A DNA stretch of 64,000 nucleotides from Lachancea kluyveri NRRL Y-12651 (Eukaryota > Ascomycota > Saccharomycetes > Saccharomycetales > Saccharomycetaceae): positions 496,001 through 560,000 of the forward strand of contig CM000693.1 of NCBI GenBank assembly GCA_000149225.2, in the 5' to 3' direction. Positions 39,220-49,317 of the stretch are shown one piece after another; position 1 is the stretch's first letter, and the number at the start of each line of letters is the position of its first letter. Under the pieces are notes generated by a model. It ran no database searches. It was not told the origin of the DNA and saw nothing but the letters and a program-made list of their open reading frames with translations. Both the position numbers and the translations under genes were made by a program.

Positions 39220-39300
39220 ATCACATGATCATATCGCTACATACGCATATATCGGTCTTTTTTTAACGAAAAAATAAAACCGAATTGAAAGCCACGTGAT
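39220..39300. promoter_or_regulatory. Two Cbf1-type E-boxes upstream of PKH3
   Basis: ATCACATG (39220-39227, inside the palindrome GATCACATGATC) and CACGTGAT (39293-39300) are 66 bp apart. Both fit RTCACRTG on one or other strand. No CDEIII-like partner is present, so these are promoter sites rather than a centromere. Confidence 0.4.
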
Positions 39301-39623
39301 TTTGACATCATTTTCTTTCGAATATTTCCTTTCTTTCTGGGAATTTCCCTTTTCATCACAAGGAAAAAAACGTTGGCAGGTGGGAAGACTACCGCATGAC
39401 AACTCATCAGTAGCCATAATAGTAATAATAGGAAGAAGAAGGAGAAGAAGAAGAGACACTGTACTATACAGATCCACTACTGCTACAATCGCTTTAGTAA
39501 TCAACTGCAGAACTCCGAGGGATCAGGAAAAAAAAAAGAAGAAGAAGAAGAAAAAAAAAATAAAAGGATAAATAAAACATTCGAAGCATTTACGCATACC
39601 AACAGCTCCAATAAGTCTGTAGA

Positions 39624-41978
39624 ATGTCTAGAAAACGTTCTCCTCATGATTTTATCTTTAAAGAGCAGTTAGGACATGGCTCGTACTCCACCGTGTACAA
39701 GGCTTTGGACAAAGCCAGAAACAACAGTGGTCTGCCGCAGCATTTTTATGCAATCAAAGTTTGCTCCAAAAAACACATCATACGTGAGAACAAAGTTAAG
39801 TACGTTACAATAGAGAAGAACACATTGAATTTGCTTGCACAGGGAAACAATCCAGGCATTGTCAAACTCTATTACACTTTCCACGACCAAGAAAACCTAT
39901 ATTTCGTACTCGACTACGCCCCGGGCGGTGAGCTTTTACATCTGTTACAAAGATACGGTACTTTCGACGAAGTTTGGTCCAAACATTTCATGTGCCAGCT
40001 AGTTGATGTCGTCGAGTATATCCATTCTAAGGGTGTGATTCATAGAGACTTGAAACCGGAAAACGTTCTGCTTAGCAAAGACGGTAGACTGATGGTCACG
40101 GATTTCGGTGCGGCAAGCGTAGTGACCACAGACGGTACGTCGTCAGACAATTCTGTCTCCGAAAGGGCCGCCTCCTTTGTTGGAACCGCCGAATACGTTT
40201 CTCCAGAGCTTCTGCTGAACAACCAATGCTTCTTCAGTTCCGATATTTGGGCGCTTGGTTGTATCCTATACCAATTCATGCAAGGTTCACCCCCGTTCCG
40301 TGGTGAAAACGAATTGCAAACTTTTGAAAAAATTGTTTCCTTGGATTACCATTGGAAGTTGGCTGTCAACCCGTCAGTTATGGACTTGGTGCGACATATA
40401 CTGGTAATCGATCCACACGAACGGTTGAGCATATCCGCGATCAAGCAGCACCGATGGTTCCAAGATGTCGATTGGGCAAACAAAGACCGCATATGGCTTG
40501 GTATATGGCAGCTACCCCAGCAGCCGAGGATCAACAGCACCGTCATGAACAAGCAGCTGCACGTCATTAGCACCCCGGTGAGAAACATAGCCATCACAAC
40601 AAAAAAGAAGAAGCCCGTGAAAATTGCTAACACAACCAGCAGCATTGTCGAATGGAGAAAAATGTTAGGTTTGAGCAACGGGAATGCATTGCCAAGAAAA
40701 CCTGTTTCTGCTCAACAGTATCCTTCGCAAAAGAAACCACAACTGGCACCTCCTTTAAAAATTACCACGCCGCCACCGCCTTCAACGATGGCTTCTAAAA
40801 ACATGCGTCCGCCAATTCCCAATGTATGTATACCCACTACAAAACCCAATACTACCGTTCCAACCAAGCAGAATAAAATCCCTTTGAATATAAAAATCCC
40901 GTCGCAGAAGCAAAGTGATTCCTCACCTCCACCGATAAAACTGGCGCATGGTTTAAATTCACCAGACAGCATCTTAAAGCAGGATCTAGTTTTAATCTTT
41001 GAAATTCCGTATTCTAAAAACGTCCCCACTTTATCCCTGAGAGGATATTCGTCGGTCGACGACACTTTGATTACGTCGCTGGTGACCAATCACCAACGAG
41101 AAATCGTTACAAAATCAAAACCTGCAGTTTTGACGTTAGACTACCACGGTGATTTAATTTACGAGTACAACTCGACGCATACAACCATGGTCTCCATTGC
41201 AGATTCCGATTTGTCTATGTATGATTACGAATTTGACGAGGCAAAAAACCGTGGATTTCTGATTTTAGAGAAATACAGGGATAGACTATGGTTTTTGTCT
41301 CTGCCAACCGCGCAATACGACATCCAGTATCGCAAGATCCACACTCAAGAATCTTGGGTTGAGTGTTTCTTCAAAGCTAGACAGTTGATAGAGGATAAAA
41401 GTTTAATGGAGAAACTGGCCCGTGTCTCTTTAGATAGCAACTCTCCTACTCCTCCAAGTTACGAATCTGCAGGACCATCTTCTGCGGGCACAAATATTAC
41501 CATGGTCACTACCACAAGCAACAGCACGATTAGTACAACTAAAACTGCCCCATCATTCACTTCACAGACAAAGGAAAATAAAAAGAGAATAGATGTTAAA
41601 CCGCCGAGAAGCAAGTTGCCAACGTTGCCGCAATCTCCTGTCACTTCTTCGTCTCCTGTTTTGAGCAAACCGCCACCAAGGAACAGGTCAGCCTCGAGGA
41701 CACCATCTTCTCCAAAAGTTGGTGGCAAGCCATTTTCACCCAGCATCGGTAGACCAATAACAAGGCCCTCATCTTCTCCCTCGCTCTCCAGAGACTCCAA
41801 TATGCCTCAACAAGAGCTGTACAAGAAATATAACGTTCCTGCTAACATGCTAGTTTCAAGTAGCCGGTACGAAGTGCTGGATACTTTGAATAGAGACGGC
41901 AGGTCGTCCAACGGCAGTGGCAGAGGAAACGTTGCCAGCAGTGGTGCGAGTGCAGCATTTAAGATTCTGCAGAAATGA
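39624..41978 (+). CDS. PKH3: PDK1-type AGC protein kinase Pkh3
   Basis: Encodes 784 residues. Pkh kinases phosphorylate the activation loop of AGC kinases such as Ypk1 and Pkc1 in sphingolipid and cell-wall signalling. The kinase domain spans about residues 9-290: glycine loop LGHGSYSTVYKA, Lys45 in YAIKVCSKKH, catalytic Asp142 in HRDLKPEN, Asp160 in VTDFGAAS, and PDK1-style activation loop ASFVGTAEYVSPELLL. The start KRSPHDFIFKEQLGHGSYST is near-identical to S. cerevisiae Pkh3. A proline/serine-rich linker follows, then a PH-like C-terminal region (about 450-600, LILEKYRDRLWFLSLPTAQY), then a basic SP/TP-rich tail with RPITRPSSSPSLSR. The position agrees with YDR466W. PKH1/PKH2 are related, but the N terminus and context favour PKH3. 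Confidence 0.93.
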   Translation: MSRKRSPHDFIFKEQLGHGSYSTVYKALDKARNNSGLPQHFYAIKVCSKKHIIRENKVKYVTIEKNTLNLLAQGNNPGIVKLYYTFHDQENLYFVLDYAPGGELLHLLQRYGTFDEVWSKHFMCQLVDVVEYIHSKGVIHRDLKPENVLLSKDGRLMVTDFGAASVVTTDGTSSDNSVSERAASFVGTAEYVSPELLLNNQCFFSSDIWALGCILYQFMQGSPPFRGENELQTFEKIVSLDYHWKLAVNPSVMDLVRHILVIDPHERLSISAIKQHRWFQDVDWANKDRIWLGIWQLPQQPRINSTVMNKQLHVISTPVRNIAITTKKKKPVKIANTTSSIVEWRKMLGLSNGNALPRKPVSAQQYPSQKKPQLAPPLKITTPPPPSTMASKNMRPPIPNVCIPTTKPNTTVPTKQNKIPLNIKIPSQKQSDSSPPPIKLAHGLNSPDSILKQDLVLIFEIPYSKNVPTLSLRGYSSVDDTLITSLVTNHQREIVTKSKPAVLTLDYHGDLIYEYNSTHTTMVSIADSDLSMYDYEFDEAKNRGFLILEKYRDRLWFLSLPTAQYDIQYRKIHTQESWVECFFKARQLIEDKSLMEKLARVSLDSNSPTPPSYESAGPSSAGTNITMVTTTSNSTISTTKTAPSFTSQTKENKKRIDVKPPRSKLPTLPQSPVTSSSPVLSKPPPRNRSASRTPSSPKVGGKPFSPSIGRPITRPSSSPSLSRDSNMPQQELYKKYNVPANMLVSSSRYEVLDTLNRDGRSSNGSGRGNVASSGASAAFKILQK

Positions 41979-42613
41979 ACAATCCAATAAAGCCTACCTG
42001 CTTTTGATCATAACTTAAATAGATGGCATCTCATTTGTTTCTCCTCGTCTTTTTTTTTTTTTTTTTGTCCTTATTTCAGCTCGTTGGACCATACCCTAAG
42101 AGACTAGTACAAAATGTCACTGACATGAATAAGACGACATCATACATACATAAACTTTACGGGTATATACTTGAAAAAAAAATGTGGGTAAATTAGCAAA
42201 ACTAGTGTAAAGTACTAATGTCAAAATCCCCAGTGCTCAGTAGTGAATGCAAACTAAGGAAATGATGCAGAATAGTAATTTGACGATTAAAGAGTAGCCG
42301 ATACAACATTAAAATGATATGTTAATCCCTGTCAAAAGTATTTTTATGATGTTTTGAAAAACACCAGTTAATCATTATGTTCTTTCTGTACACTTATTTC
42401 ATTATCTTTTCAGCTCTTGTATATTTGTTTTGTTTTTTTTTTTTGATGAAAGTTTATTTTCCTCCTTTTTGGAAAAATGATCAGCAAAATTCACAGTAAT
42501 AAAGAGGAAAAGAGAAAAAAAAATCTTGACTCTACTGAGCCATATACGTAAAACCATGAGCAAAAGTATGAGGCAAAAAAAAAACCTTAATACATGAAAA
42601 AATGACACCTACT
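41979..42613. other. Intergenic between convergent PKH3 and TDA3
   Basis: Both 3' ends, with several T and A runs (for example 42051-42066). No gene seen. Confidence 0.5.
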
Positions 42614-44008
42614 TTATTCGAAAGCACTTGCATCAAAGTACAGACCAGGATCTAGCGCGGAAATGTCGGCGCTCTTGGCCTCACCTTCTAGCAGTAATTC
42701 ACTCATAATCTTACCGGTACCCGGAGCGTTATTGATCCCCCAACAGGAATGACCACTGGCCACAAATAAACCCTCCACATTGGTTTCGCCGATAAGCGGC
42801 CCCGAACTCGTTGGTACGTTTAGCACTGGTAAGTAGCATGCTTGCCTTTTTAAGATGTGGCCACGTGATAGATTTGGCGAAAGCTTTGAAACATAGTGGT
42901 ATAGTTCGTCACACTTCTCACGAACAACTTGCACCGCATCGGTTGTCTCTGGTAGCTCGACTAGGGTATCACCTTCACCACAAACGTAGACTTCATCCTT
43001 ACGAGCGTACATTTCGGGTGAAAAGTATTTGTTATTGTCAACCTTTAACTCGGTAAAAATGGCATAAGGCGACACTGTACCCGTAGAAGGCTTGATCGTT
43101 ATAGAGTGGGCCCTTAAACCAGAGATTGGACAGTCTGGCAAAATTCTTGAAGTCCATGGGCCCATGCATAAAACAACCTGTTGAGCATCGTGGATATGGA
43201 CTTCTTGGGCCTTCTTTTGAGCCTCTTCGTCATCTAGTGTCGGTACGTAACTAACACCAGCCGCACAACCCAGGTCGTCGAACTGGAGTTGAGTGACTTT
43301 GCCCAAGATTAAATCAACAGCTCCCGATTCCATAGCCTTCAGAAGTAAGAAGTGTGTGAATTTATATGGATGCACCTGCGCTGTAGAATCAGTGCCACCC
43401 AAGGAGGACCAGTCCTTAACCAAGTTGGTTCTAATCCAGTTCAAGTCGTGTGGCAAAGTCGTGGGAGAGCTACCATTACCAGCATCGATTTCATTGCTTT
43501 CGAGTTCCATATCTATATCGTCGTGGTCTTCATAATCAGCCTCACTACTATTGGTATCGGCAGAAGCAGGTGTCATTTTCTTCTTTTTCTTCTTTGGTGG
43601 AGGCACCTTTAAATTATAAGTGGTTGAAGGTGCAGAGGAAGGTGCTTCATCGTCATCTTTAACGTTCTGAACATCGGCTTCTAAGCTCACAGTAGTCAAT
43701 CTTCTATAATCCCAGTTCTCTTCACCTTGGTACTCATCACTTAGATCCTGGTGTAATTGAAAGCTCAGGGGGACAATCTGCTGGGGGAAGGCCCACATTG
43801 CTAGCAACCCACCAGCCTTACCAGAGGCACCACCAGCCACTCGCTTGCCTTCTAGAATGGTGATATGATGGGTAGCAGGGTTGAAGTTTGGATGCTTAGT
43901 CAGGTAGTATGCCGTGCATACACCAATGATACCAGCACCAACGATCACGATATGACGTTTTCTCTCTGATTTACCACTAGGATACGACAAAAACTCTAGA
44001 TGATCCAT
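42614..44008 (-). CDS. TDA3: FAD-dependent oxidoreductase-like protein Tda3
   Basis: Encodes 464 residues from the ATG at 44008 (S. cerevisiae 523). It belongs to the glycine-oxidase/D-amino-acid-oxidase-like (DAO) fold. S. cerevisiae Tda3 is linked to retrograde endosome-to-Golgi traffic; the reaction is not known. The dinucleotide-binding motif is near residue 20 (HIVIVGAGIIGVCTAYYL). It is followed by GGASGKAGGLLAMWAFPQQ, an acidic insert (about 110-190, variable in the family), SSLGGTDSTAQVHPYKFTHF, VVLCMGPWTSRILPDCPISG, CGEGDTLVELPE and the FAD-closing SSGPLIGET and ASGHSCWGINNAPGTGK. The shorter insert accounts for most of the length difference. It matches YHR009C. Confidence 0.94.
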   Translation of the reverse strand: MDHLEFLSYPSGKSERKRHIVIVGAGIIGVCTAYYLTKHPNFNPATHHITILEGKRVAGGASGKAGGLLAMWAFPQQIVPLSFQLHQDLSDEYQGEENWDYRRLTTVSLEADVQNVKDDDEAPSSAPSTTYNLKVPPPKKKKKKMTPASADTNSSEADYEDHDDIDMELESNEIDAGNGSSPTTLPHDLNWIRTNLVKDWSSLGGTDSTAQVHPYKFTHFLLLKAMESGAVDLILGKVTQLQFDDLGCAAGVSYVPTLDDEEAQKKAQEVHIHDAQQVVLCMGPWTSRILPDCPISGLRAHSITIKPSTGTVSPYAIFTELKVDNNKYFSPEMYARKDEVYVCGEGDTLVELPETTDAVQVVREKCDELYHYVSKLSPNLSRGHILKRQACYLPVLNVPTSSGPLIGETNVEGLFVASGHSCWGINNAPGTGKIMSELLLEGEAKSADISALDPGLYFDASAFE

Positions 44009-45028
44009 TGGAAGTGGTAGCAGTCGACTTTTTCCTTTACTATCAGACAATCTAACGGTAGGGAGAGATCAATTGGAAGGAAAACTATTGCTAATCTCAT
44101 GACAATCTTAAAATTTTTCAAAGGTGGTGCCATTTTACTTGGTACGACATCGTTAAGTACGTTTGGACCCTGGGCTAGCTGGTGATGGTCTTTTGTAAAA
44201 CGAGTGTCTACTCTCAATGTTTTACAAATGATCCAACACACAAACTTTGGTATGGTTTTCAGAGCAGCATACGAATGTGGCATCTGCTCTCTTGTAAATG
44301 GGTCAAAATAGCCACAGAAAGGGAAGTCAGGTATAGCAGAAACTCGGCAGGTCGTTGGCTACGTTATCTTTGTTGTAGAGGAACACATACTTCTGTTTTG
44401 TAGCTAGTAGTATTTGGACATTCTACCTTGTGGGTACCTACGAATGTAGTTTGCTCTCTAGAACAAACACCAGGTTGAACTATCAAGTATTTATTGAATA
44501 TTTTCCCTGTAAAGTCTCCAGATTTTACTTTATTTTTTTCCAGGCAACTATATGCCCACTCTGAAAAAAACATCCCATCAGCCACCTGACGCCAGTTTCA
44601 GCTTCTTGCATGATATCATAATCCTCTAAGAAACCGGTCATTCCTTATTCCTACATACATACTATGTACAGTTGCATAACGTGAGCTTTTCTGGTGTCAC
44701 ACCTACAACTGGTGTACTTCAGACGAAGCCTGTGACCTTAGGTTGCGTTTCTAAAGAGCAAGTTGATGTCTTTTTTTTAGTGGGCGTAACGGTGTGTAGA
44801 AGGTTTTTCGTCTTTCTTGCATATTGTCAGAAATCTGTCTAGGATGATGAGAAATTGCTTTTCTCCAAGCCCAAAGTATTCGAGAACTTTAAAAGGTTCT
44901 GGCCAGCGTTGACTTGCTATTTCGACGAGTTTTCCTGCATAGAGTGGAACGGTTGAATGGCTTGCTCGTAGAAAAAGGATATAGGTGGGACACCGGTGTT
45001 TATTAAATTAACTACTGTTATGCCTTTT
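44009..45028. other. Intergenic, TDA3 promoter / TLG1 3' flank (1.0 kb)
   Basis: Long gap with no gene I can support. A box-C-like ATGATGA near 44845 has no box D at a fitting distance. Minus-strand ORFs of 73-95 codons overlap each other and lack coding character. Confidence 0.5.
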
Positions 45029-45664
45029 TCACAAAACAAATGCTAGAACCAACAATACGATAAGTACGGCGATCAGCAGCCCGATGCAGCAGTCATTGTA
45101 TTTTTCCTTGTTTTTCTCGTAAACCCATTCCAACTGGCGTCTGCCTCGAGATAGTTTCCCCATAACGCCGTCCATACCTTGATCCATTTCATCTAACATG
45201 AGACCTTGGTCTTCCAACTCCTGGCCCATTGTAGATGCCTGTAAATGTAAGGACTGCATTGTTTGGTGAATGGTGTCGAGATGGGTGTCCTGCTCTTGTA
45301 TCATCTGTTGTTGTAGCAAGTTATTACGGCTATCAGCGACGCCTTCTTCTTGCGGTTCATCACGTAAATCGGCTTCATTCCTACTGATAGCCGTATTATC
45401 GCTCAGTTTCTTCTTCATCGTTGCAACCTGTCTTTTCAAATCATCAAGTTGGCCTTCTCTATTAATAATTTCGCTATCATTTAGATTACCTTCCCTTCTC
45501 ATCACTATGATACTACTGTCCAAATCTTTGATCGTTTCTTCAACATCAGTAAGAATCTCATATATCTCGTCGTTTGGTGCATTGCCCTCCAGATACTGCA
45601 ATAACTGCGCAGTCTGCTCCTTAGTATCTTTGAGCACTTGGGTAAATGGATCCTGCAAACTCAT
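45029..45664 (-). CDS. TLG1: Endosome/TGN t-SNARE Tlg1
   Basis: Encodes 211 residues when started at MSLQDPFTQVLKDTKEQ, which aligns with yeast Tlg1; an in-frame ATG 14 codons upstream would add only a lysine-rich leader. Tlg1 is the Qc-SNARE for fusion of endosome-derived vesicles with the trans-Golgi network. The N-terminal Habc-like helical bundle contains DVEETIKDLDSSIIVMRREG. The SNARE motif (about 120-185) includes QMIQEQDTHLDTIHQTMQSL and MDQGMDGVMGKLSRGRRQLE. The conserved VYEKNKEKYNDCC precedes a single C-terminal membrane anchor. The CC pair before the anchor corresponds to the Swf1-dependent palmitoylation site of Tlg1. Divergent from SDC1. It corresponds to YDR468C. Confidence 0.95.
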   Translation of the reverse strand: MSLQDPFTQVLKDTKEQTAQLLQYLEGNAPNDEIYEILTDVEETIKDLDSSIIVMRREGNLNDSEIINREGQLDDLKRQVATMKKKLSDNTAISRNEADLRDEPQEEGVADSRNNLLQQQMIQEQDTHLDTIHQTMQSLHLQASTMGQELEDQGLMLDEMDQGMDGVMGKLSRGRRQLEWVYEKNKEKYNDCCIGLLIAVLIVLLVLAFVL

Positions 45665-45841
45665 TTTTATCTTCTTTTTATTCGTCTTGCGTGCGTTCTT
45701 TCGCAACTTTAGTGTTTGTGTTATTTGATAACATGTGGGAAGAAAAATCTCCAGAAGCTGTGAACATTAAGATCATCTATAGAAATACCTAAAGAAACAA
45801 AAAAGAAACAAAAAACGACAGGGCATAAACCGAACGTTCTG

Positions 45842-46138
45842 ATGTCACAGGGGTTGTCTCATTCAACGGATGAGAATGTTACTCAGGATGCTTCAACAGT
45901 AAAGCAAGAGGAAGTCAAGATTGAACTACCGGTCAAGCAAGAAACACCTTTCATAGATGTAACAAAGGTGAACATTGCTGAGACAATTGGAGGGTCTCAA
46001 ACTCGCAAATACCTAAACGAACATGTCACACCGGTATTGTTACAAGGAATGCGACTGGTTGCCAAAGAAAAGCCTGAAAATCCGTTGAAATTCTTGGGTG
46101 AGTTTTTGCTAAAAGAGAGTGAGAACAGAAAAGATTGA
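45842..46138 (+). CDS. SDC1: COMPASS subunit Sdc1 (Dpy-30 family)
   Basis: Ninety-eight residues, clearly shorter than S. cerevisiae Sdc1 (175). Part of the Set1/COMPASS histone H3K4 methyltransferase, where it pairs with Bre2. The C-terminal Dpy-30 dimerisation helices are complete (about 55-95: QTRKYLNEHVTPVLLQGM, EKPENPLKFLGEFLLKES). The N-terminal half is disordered and acidic, with two KQE repeats (VKQEEVKIELPVKQETPF). The length difference lies in the N-terminal extension, so the functional domain is intact. Position beside TLG1 and UGO1 matches YDR469W. Confidence 0.92.
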   Translation: MSQGLSHSTDENVTQDASTVKQEEVKIELPVKQETPFIDVTKVNIAETIGGSQTRKYLNEHVTPVLLQGMRLVAKEKPENPLKFLGEFLLKESENRKD

Positions 46139-46271
46139 CCACTGATCAAATCGATTCCATCACATTGCATTTTCATCATATGGTACATACACACAAATAT
46201 TTAGTAGTAACGAAGGAAAGAAAGAATGGAAGAAAGGATGGAAAAAGGGATGGGTAAAAGATTTAACAGCA

Positions 46272-47756
46272 TCAGAATTTTTCTTCTTCTAACCCTTCGC
46301 TATTTCTGTCCATCATCTTTAAACCGTACCCACAGACAACGCTCATCAATCCCAATCTCCAACCACGCCATAGTTCATGGAGTTTATCGGTATCTCTCAG
46401 ACTGTTCCAAAAGCCCCTGTAAGCCTTAGGCTTCACAATTAAGGCATCGTCAGTCTGATCGATGAAAAATGGATTGCGTCTTGTTTCTCCGACCAAGTAG
46501 GCGACTTGGCTGCGTCTTAACAAGTTTTCTAAAGGTAACTTCACAAACAATTCTGTCACTCTGGATGCAAATTTCAAAGTGTTATACAGCACGGCTCGTG
46601 TGTATTTGTCTATATTCAATTGGCGATATAGTAACACACCTGTCAACCTGGTGAAGGCTGTAGTAGTTAATGAATATGCAACATTCAATAGCAACATATC
46701 TAATGGAATATACTTGGTATGCACCCTCCATGACCATCTCTTTAATAGCTTTCTGAAGCTACGTTCACCTTTTCTTACTGATGTGATTGTTAGTCTTGTC
46801 TTTATTAGGTCCAATGGCAGTAGTGCTATGCCAGTAAACACACTAGCAGCTAAGGTTAATGCAATTGATTTTTGGGGATCAGGAGAGTGTATGATATCGA
46901 TAAAATAAGGATCCGGGATCTGCAAGAAGGGAGAAAGCATACCAGTGAACCATGCATCTAGGGTTGCCGATAAAAAATTGTAGATAAATGTGGTATTATT
47001 GGCTCTCCATAAGCCCCTGGTACCTTCTTCGTCCATCACAGAATTCATAATGTCCATAGTGTGTAAAGATTGGGGTTTAATCTTGTGAGTTACAGCAGCC
47101 AGTTCACTGAACTCTTTAGTCGTGGCTGTGTTTCTGTTCTGAGCATTTGTGGAGGGAAAGTAATCAATTTCGTCGTCTTCGTTATCGTTTTCATCATAAT
47201 AGCTACCTTCAAAACCGTCCATGTCTGTGACTTCCAACTCGATTTTTTGTCTCCGTAGCTCATCGGTCGATTCTGATGACGATAGGTCAAACTCCCCGAC
47301 CTGCAATAGCAGTCTAGCGACCTCAAAAGGCTGTTGAACCAAATGCTGGAAATAACGCTTAACAAATTGTGTTAACATATTAGAAACCAACACCTTCCAA
47401 GTCTTCCAGTTTATCAAGTCGCCAAACTCAAGGTCACTTAGGGATTTGCGAGCCTCGTCTGCCGCTGCATTGGCATCTAAGGAGCGATCTTTGAGTACTT
47501 TATGTTTGATTCCAGTTGTCAAACTAGATAGCATTCCATTCTCCCCGATTTTCTTACCTGCTTTGCCCATTTTTGAGGATGCTACGATATTTAACTTAGA
47601 AGCAATGGTAAACCCGTGAGGATCTACGACGCCTTGATCTGGCTTGAACACGGATGAATACCCTGCATTGAAGGTATCTGGGTCGTAATAAGGTCTAAGT
47701 TGTTTGTGGGAGTTGAAGTCATCCATTTGAAGTTTATTGGTCCTTGTCTCAACCAT
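46272..47756 (-). CDS. UGO1: Mitochondrial outer-membrane fusion protein Ugo1
   Basis: Encodes 494 residues (S. cerevisiae 502). Ugo1 links Fzo1 and Mgm1 during mitochondrial fusion and is a modified carrier-family protein in the outer membrane. The N-terminal cytosolic part carries the conserved LRPYYDPDTFNAGYSSVFKP and VDPHGFTIASKLN. The carrier-like core includes GLWRANNTTFIYNFLSATLD and ALLPLDLIKTRLTITSV, a PxD-type motif, with several hydrophobic spans and a C-terminal LWRGWRLGLMSVVCGYGLK. An in-frame ATG at 47726 could serve as an alternative start. Convergent with SDC1, as in YDR470C. Confidence 0.95.
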   Translation of the reverse strand: MVETRTNKLQMDDFNSHKQLRPYYDPDTFNAGYSSVFKPDQGVVDPHGFTIASKLNIVASSKMGKAGKKIGENGMLSSLTTGIKHKVLKDRSLDANAAADEARKSLSDLEFGDLINWKTWKVLVSNMLTQFVKRYFQHLVQQPFEVARLLLQVGEFDLSSSESTDELRRQKIELEVTDMDGFEGSYYDENDNEDDEIDYFPSTNAQNRNTATTKEFSELAAVTHKIKPQSLHTMDIMNSVMDEEGTRGLWRANNTTFIYNFLSATLDAWFTGMLSPFLQIPDPYFIDIIHSPDPQKSIALTLAASVFTGIALLPLDLIKTRLTITSVRKGERSFRKLLKRWSWRVHTKYIPLDMLLLNVAYSLTTTAFTRLTGVLLYRQLNIDKYTRAVLYNTLKFASRVTELFVKLPLENLLRRSQVAYLVGETRRNPFFIDQTDDALIVKPKAYRGFWNSLRDTDKLHELWRGWRLGLMSVVCGYGLKMMDRNSEGLEEEKF

Positions 47757-47947
47757 AAAATTGGAAGTGATTCCGCCATAGGAGTAGTCCTCTTACAAGA
47801 AATTCCTATCACCCTCATGTTGTTCGTGGGAAACGATTTTGTCCGTAATAACTGCAAGAATCTTTTGACGTTGACAGTGAAACTAGCGATAATTAAAGGC
47901 TATTTTATTACTTTGTTCTGGCTGGCTGGGACGCAAGAGCTATATTG

Positions 47948-48970
47948 TTACGTTTGATTCTCTGCCACGTTTTCGTCTGAATTATTATCAGTTGAAGAAA
48001 GGAAGTACGGTTTCTTTGGAGAAGGTTTGGGATTCATAACCGTACTGAAAGATACCACTCTTCTGCCGTCAACAGGATATCGGTTCCTCAACATACTAGT
48101 GATCCTGCTCATTTTGGTCATAGGGACATTCTCATCGCCTAAAAGTGATGACGACGAGACTTCCAATGTACTTTGAATATCTTTGTATTTTTCTAGCACT
48201 GAATCGTTGATTTTGGAATCAAGTGAGTAATACCTCTCCTGCAATGCTTCGAATTGCTGGACACGTTTTTGTAATTTTTCTGATAAATTTTCGTAATCTG
48301 CATTGATTGAAGCCAGCTGTCTTTCCTTTTCAATCACCTGCTGCGTAAGTGCCGTAAGCGATTCGTGTTCTCTTTTATAAGATTCCAATTCTTTGCTCAA
48401 GGATTCGAGCTTCAGATCTCTCAATTCAATTTCTTTATCAAAGTTTGTCACATTTTCTGGTTTTTCGTAGTCTTCTTTCAATTCCTTTTTTAGGTAATGC
48501 TCAAATTTTGTATCTAACAACAGAGATAGCTCATCTCTTTGTCTCTGTGCATCTGACTGAGATTGTGTTTGTTGTTCGGTCAATCGATTTATCAGAGAGT
48601 GTAACTTTCTTACATCCTGGGTAGAGAGCAACAGACTTTGTAGATGCTTATTGTTGTTTGAACTTCTGCTTACCAAACTTTCCAACTCCAACTGGGTATT
48701 TCTGAGACTGCTATCTACTTCCAGTACATTATTATTTATTTGCTTACTGTTATCGTTGAGCCTTTTTAACTGTATTATTATATCATCGATGTCCTCCCGG
48801 GATGCTTTGCCGTGCGTGTTTATACTGTTTGAAGAATGCTTGGTCATTGTACGCGGTAGTGACGACTGATAAAATTGTTGGGTAATTTTTTCTGGAGAAC
48901 CTGGTCTTTTCGGCGTGCGTGGTTGAGGGAGTACCTTGGTTTCATTCTTTGGTATTTCATTAAGTACCAT
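47948..48970 (-). CDS. Unrecognised coiled-coil protein
   Basis: Encodes 340 residues from the ATG at 48970. I do not recognise it and recall no S. cerevisiae gene between UGO1 and RPL27. The basic, proline-rich N terminus has possible CDK sites (QPRTPKRPGSPEK). From about residue 60 to 275 it is nearly all heptad-rich coiled coil (VSRSSNNNKHLQSLLLS, KELESYKREHESL, EKLQKRVQQFEALQERYY). The C terminus is basic again (MSRITSMLRNRYP, MNPKPSPKKPYF). No membrane segment. This layout resembles spindle-pole, kinetochore or septin-associated proteins, which is only an architectural resemblance. The frame is uninterrupted and the composition consistent, so it is very likely a real gene. Confidence 0.8.
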   Translation of the reverse strand: MVLNEIPKNETKVLPQPRTPKRPGSPEKITQQFYQSSLPRTMTKHSSNSINTHGKASREDIDDIIIQLKRLNDNSKQINNNVLEVDSSLRNTQLELESLVSRSSNNNKHLQSLLLSTQDVRKLHSLINRLTEQQTQSQSDAQRQRDELSLLLDTKFEHYLKKELKEDYEKPENVTNFDKEIELRDLKLESLSKELESYKREHESLTALTQQVIEKERQLASINADYENLSEKLQKRVQQFEALQERYYSLDSKINDSVLEKYKDIQSTLEVSSSSLLGDENVPMTKMSRITSMLRNRYPVDGRRVVSFSTVMNPKPSPKKPYFLSSTDNNSDENVAENQT

Positions 48971-49127
48971 TTTATCTGTGATTTATTCTGCCAGCATAAA
49001 GGCCAGCACTCGATTATGAAACGATAGCTTCATTATATCAAGATTTATTTCTCTATAAACAAAAAGTCCAAAATAGGGCGGCAAGGATCGCGAACACATG
49101 TTATCAGATCGTATGACTGCTATGTAA

Positions 49128-49140
49128 ACATCCGTACATT
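49128..49140 (+). promoter_or_regulatory. Rap1 site of the RPL27 promoter
   Basis: ACATCCGTACATT is a close match to the Rap1 consensus typical of ribosomal protein gene promoters. It lies about 470 bp upstream of the RPL27 ATG, at the far side of the GC-rich island. Confidence 0.65.
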
Positions 49141-49317
49141 ATTCCGTGTATAGTTACTTCATATACATATTCCGTAAACCACACTTAAATATTATTTTTT
49201 TCAATGATTCTCATTATGGCCCATGCACCACATATAATTATAGATGAAAAGCCTTTTTTTTTAAGCTGGAAAATATATTGAAGACCAGACCATGATGACG
49301 CAAGAAGATGAGGTAGG

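Larger units (their letters stand above)
38617..39623. other. Shared SOD2/PKH3 divergent promoter region (1.0 kb)
   Basis: Holds the SOD2 and PKH3 promoters, listed sites, a GAA-rich purine tract (about 39430-39455) and A/G-rich sequence just before PKH3 (39529-39569). ORFs on both strands here are short and overlapping and do not look coding. Confidence 0.5.

Noticed and set aside
39220-39300. Possible centromere (CDEI-like E-boxes near AT-rich DNA)
   Set aside because: No CDEIII core (TTTCCGAA) at a suitable distance, and two facing E-boxes fit a promoter better.
44840-44860. Box C-like ATGATGA between TDA3 and TLG1
   Set aside because: No box D within the usual snoRNA length.
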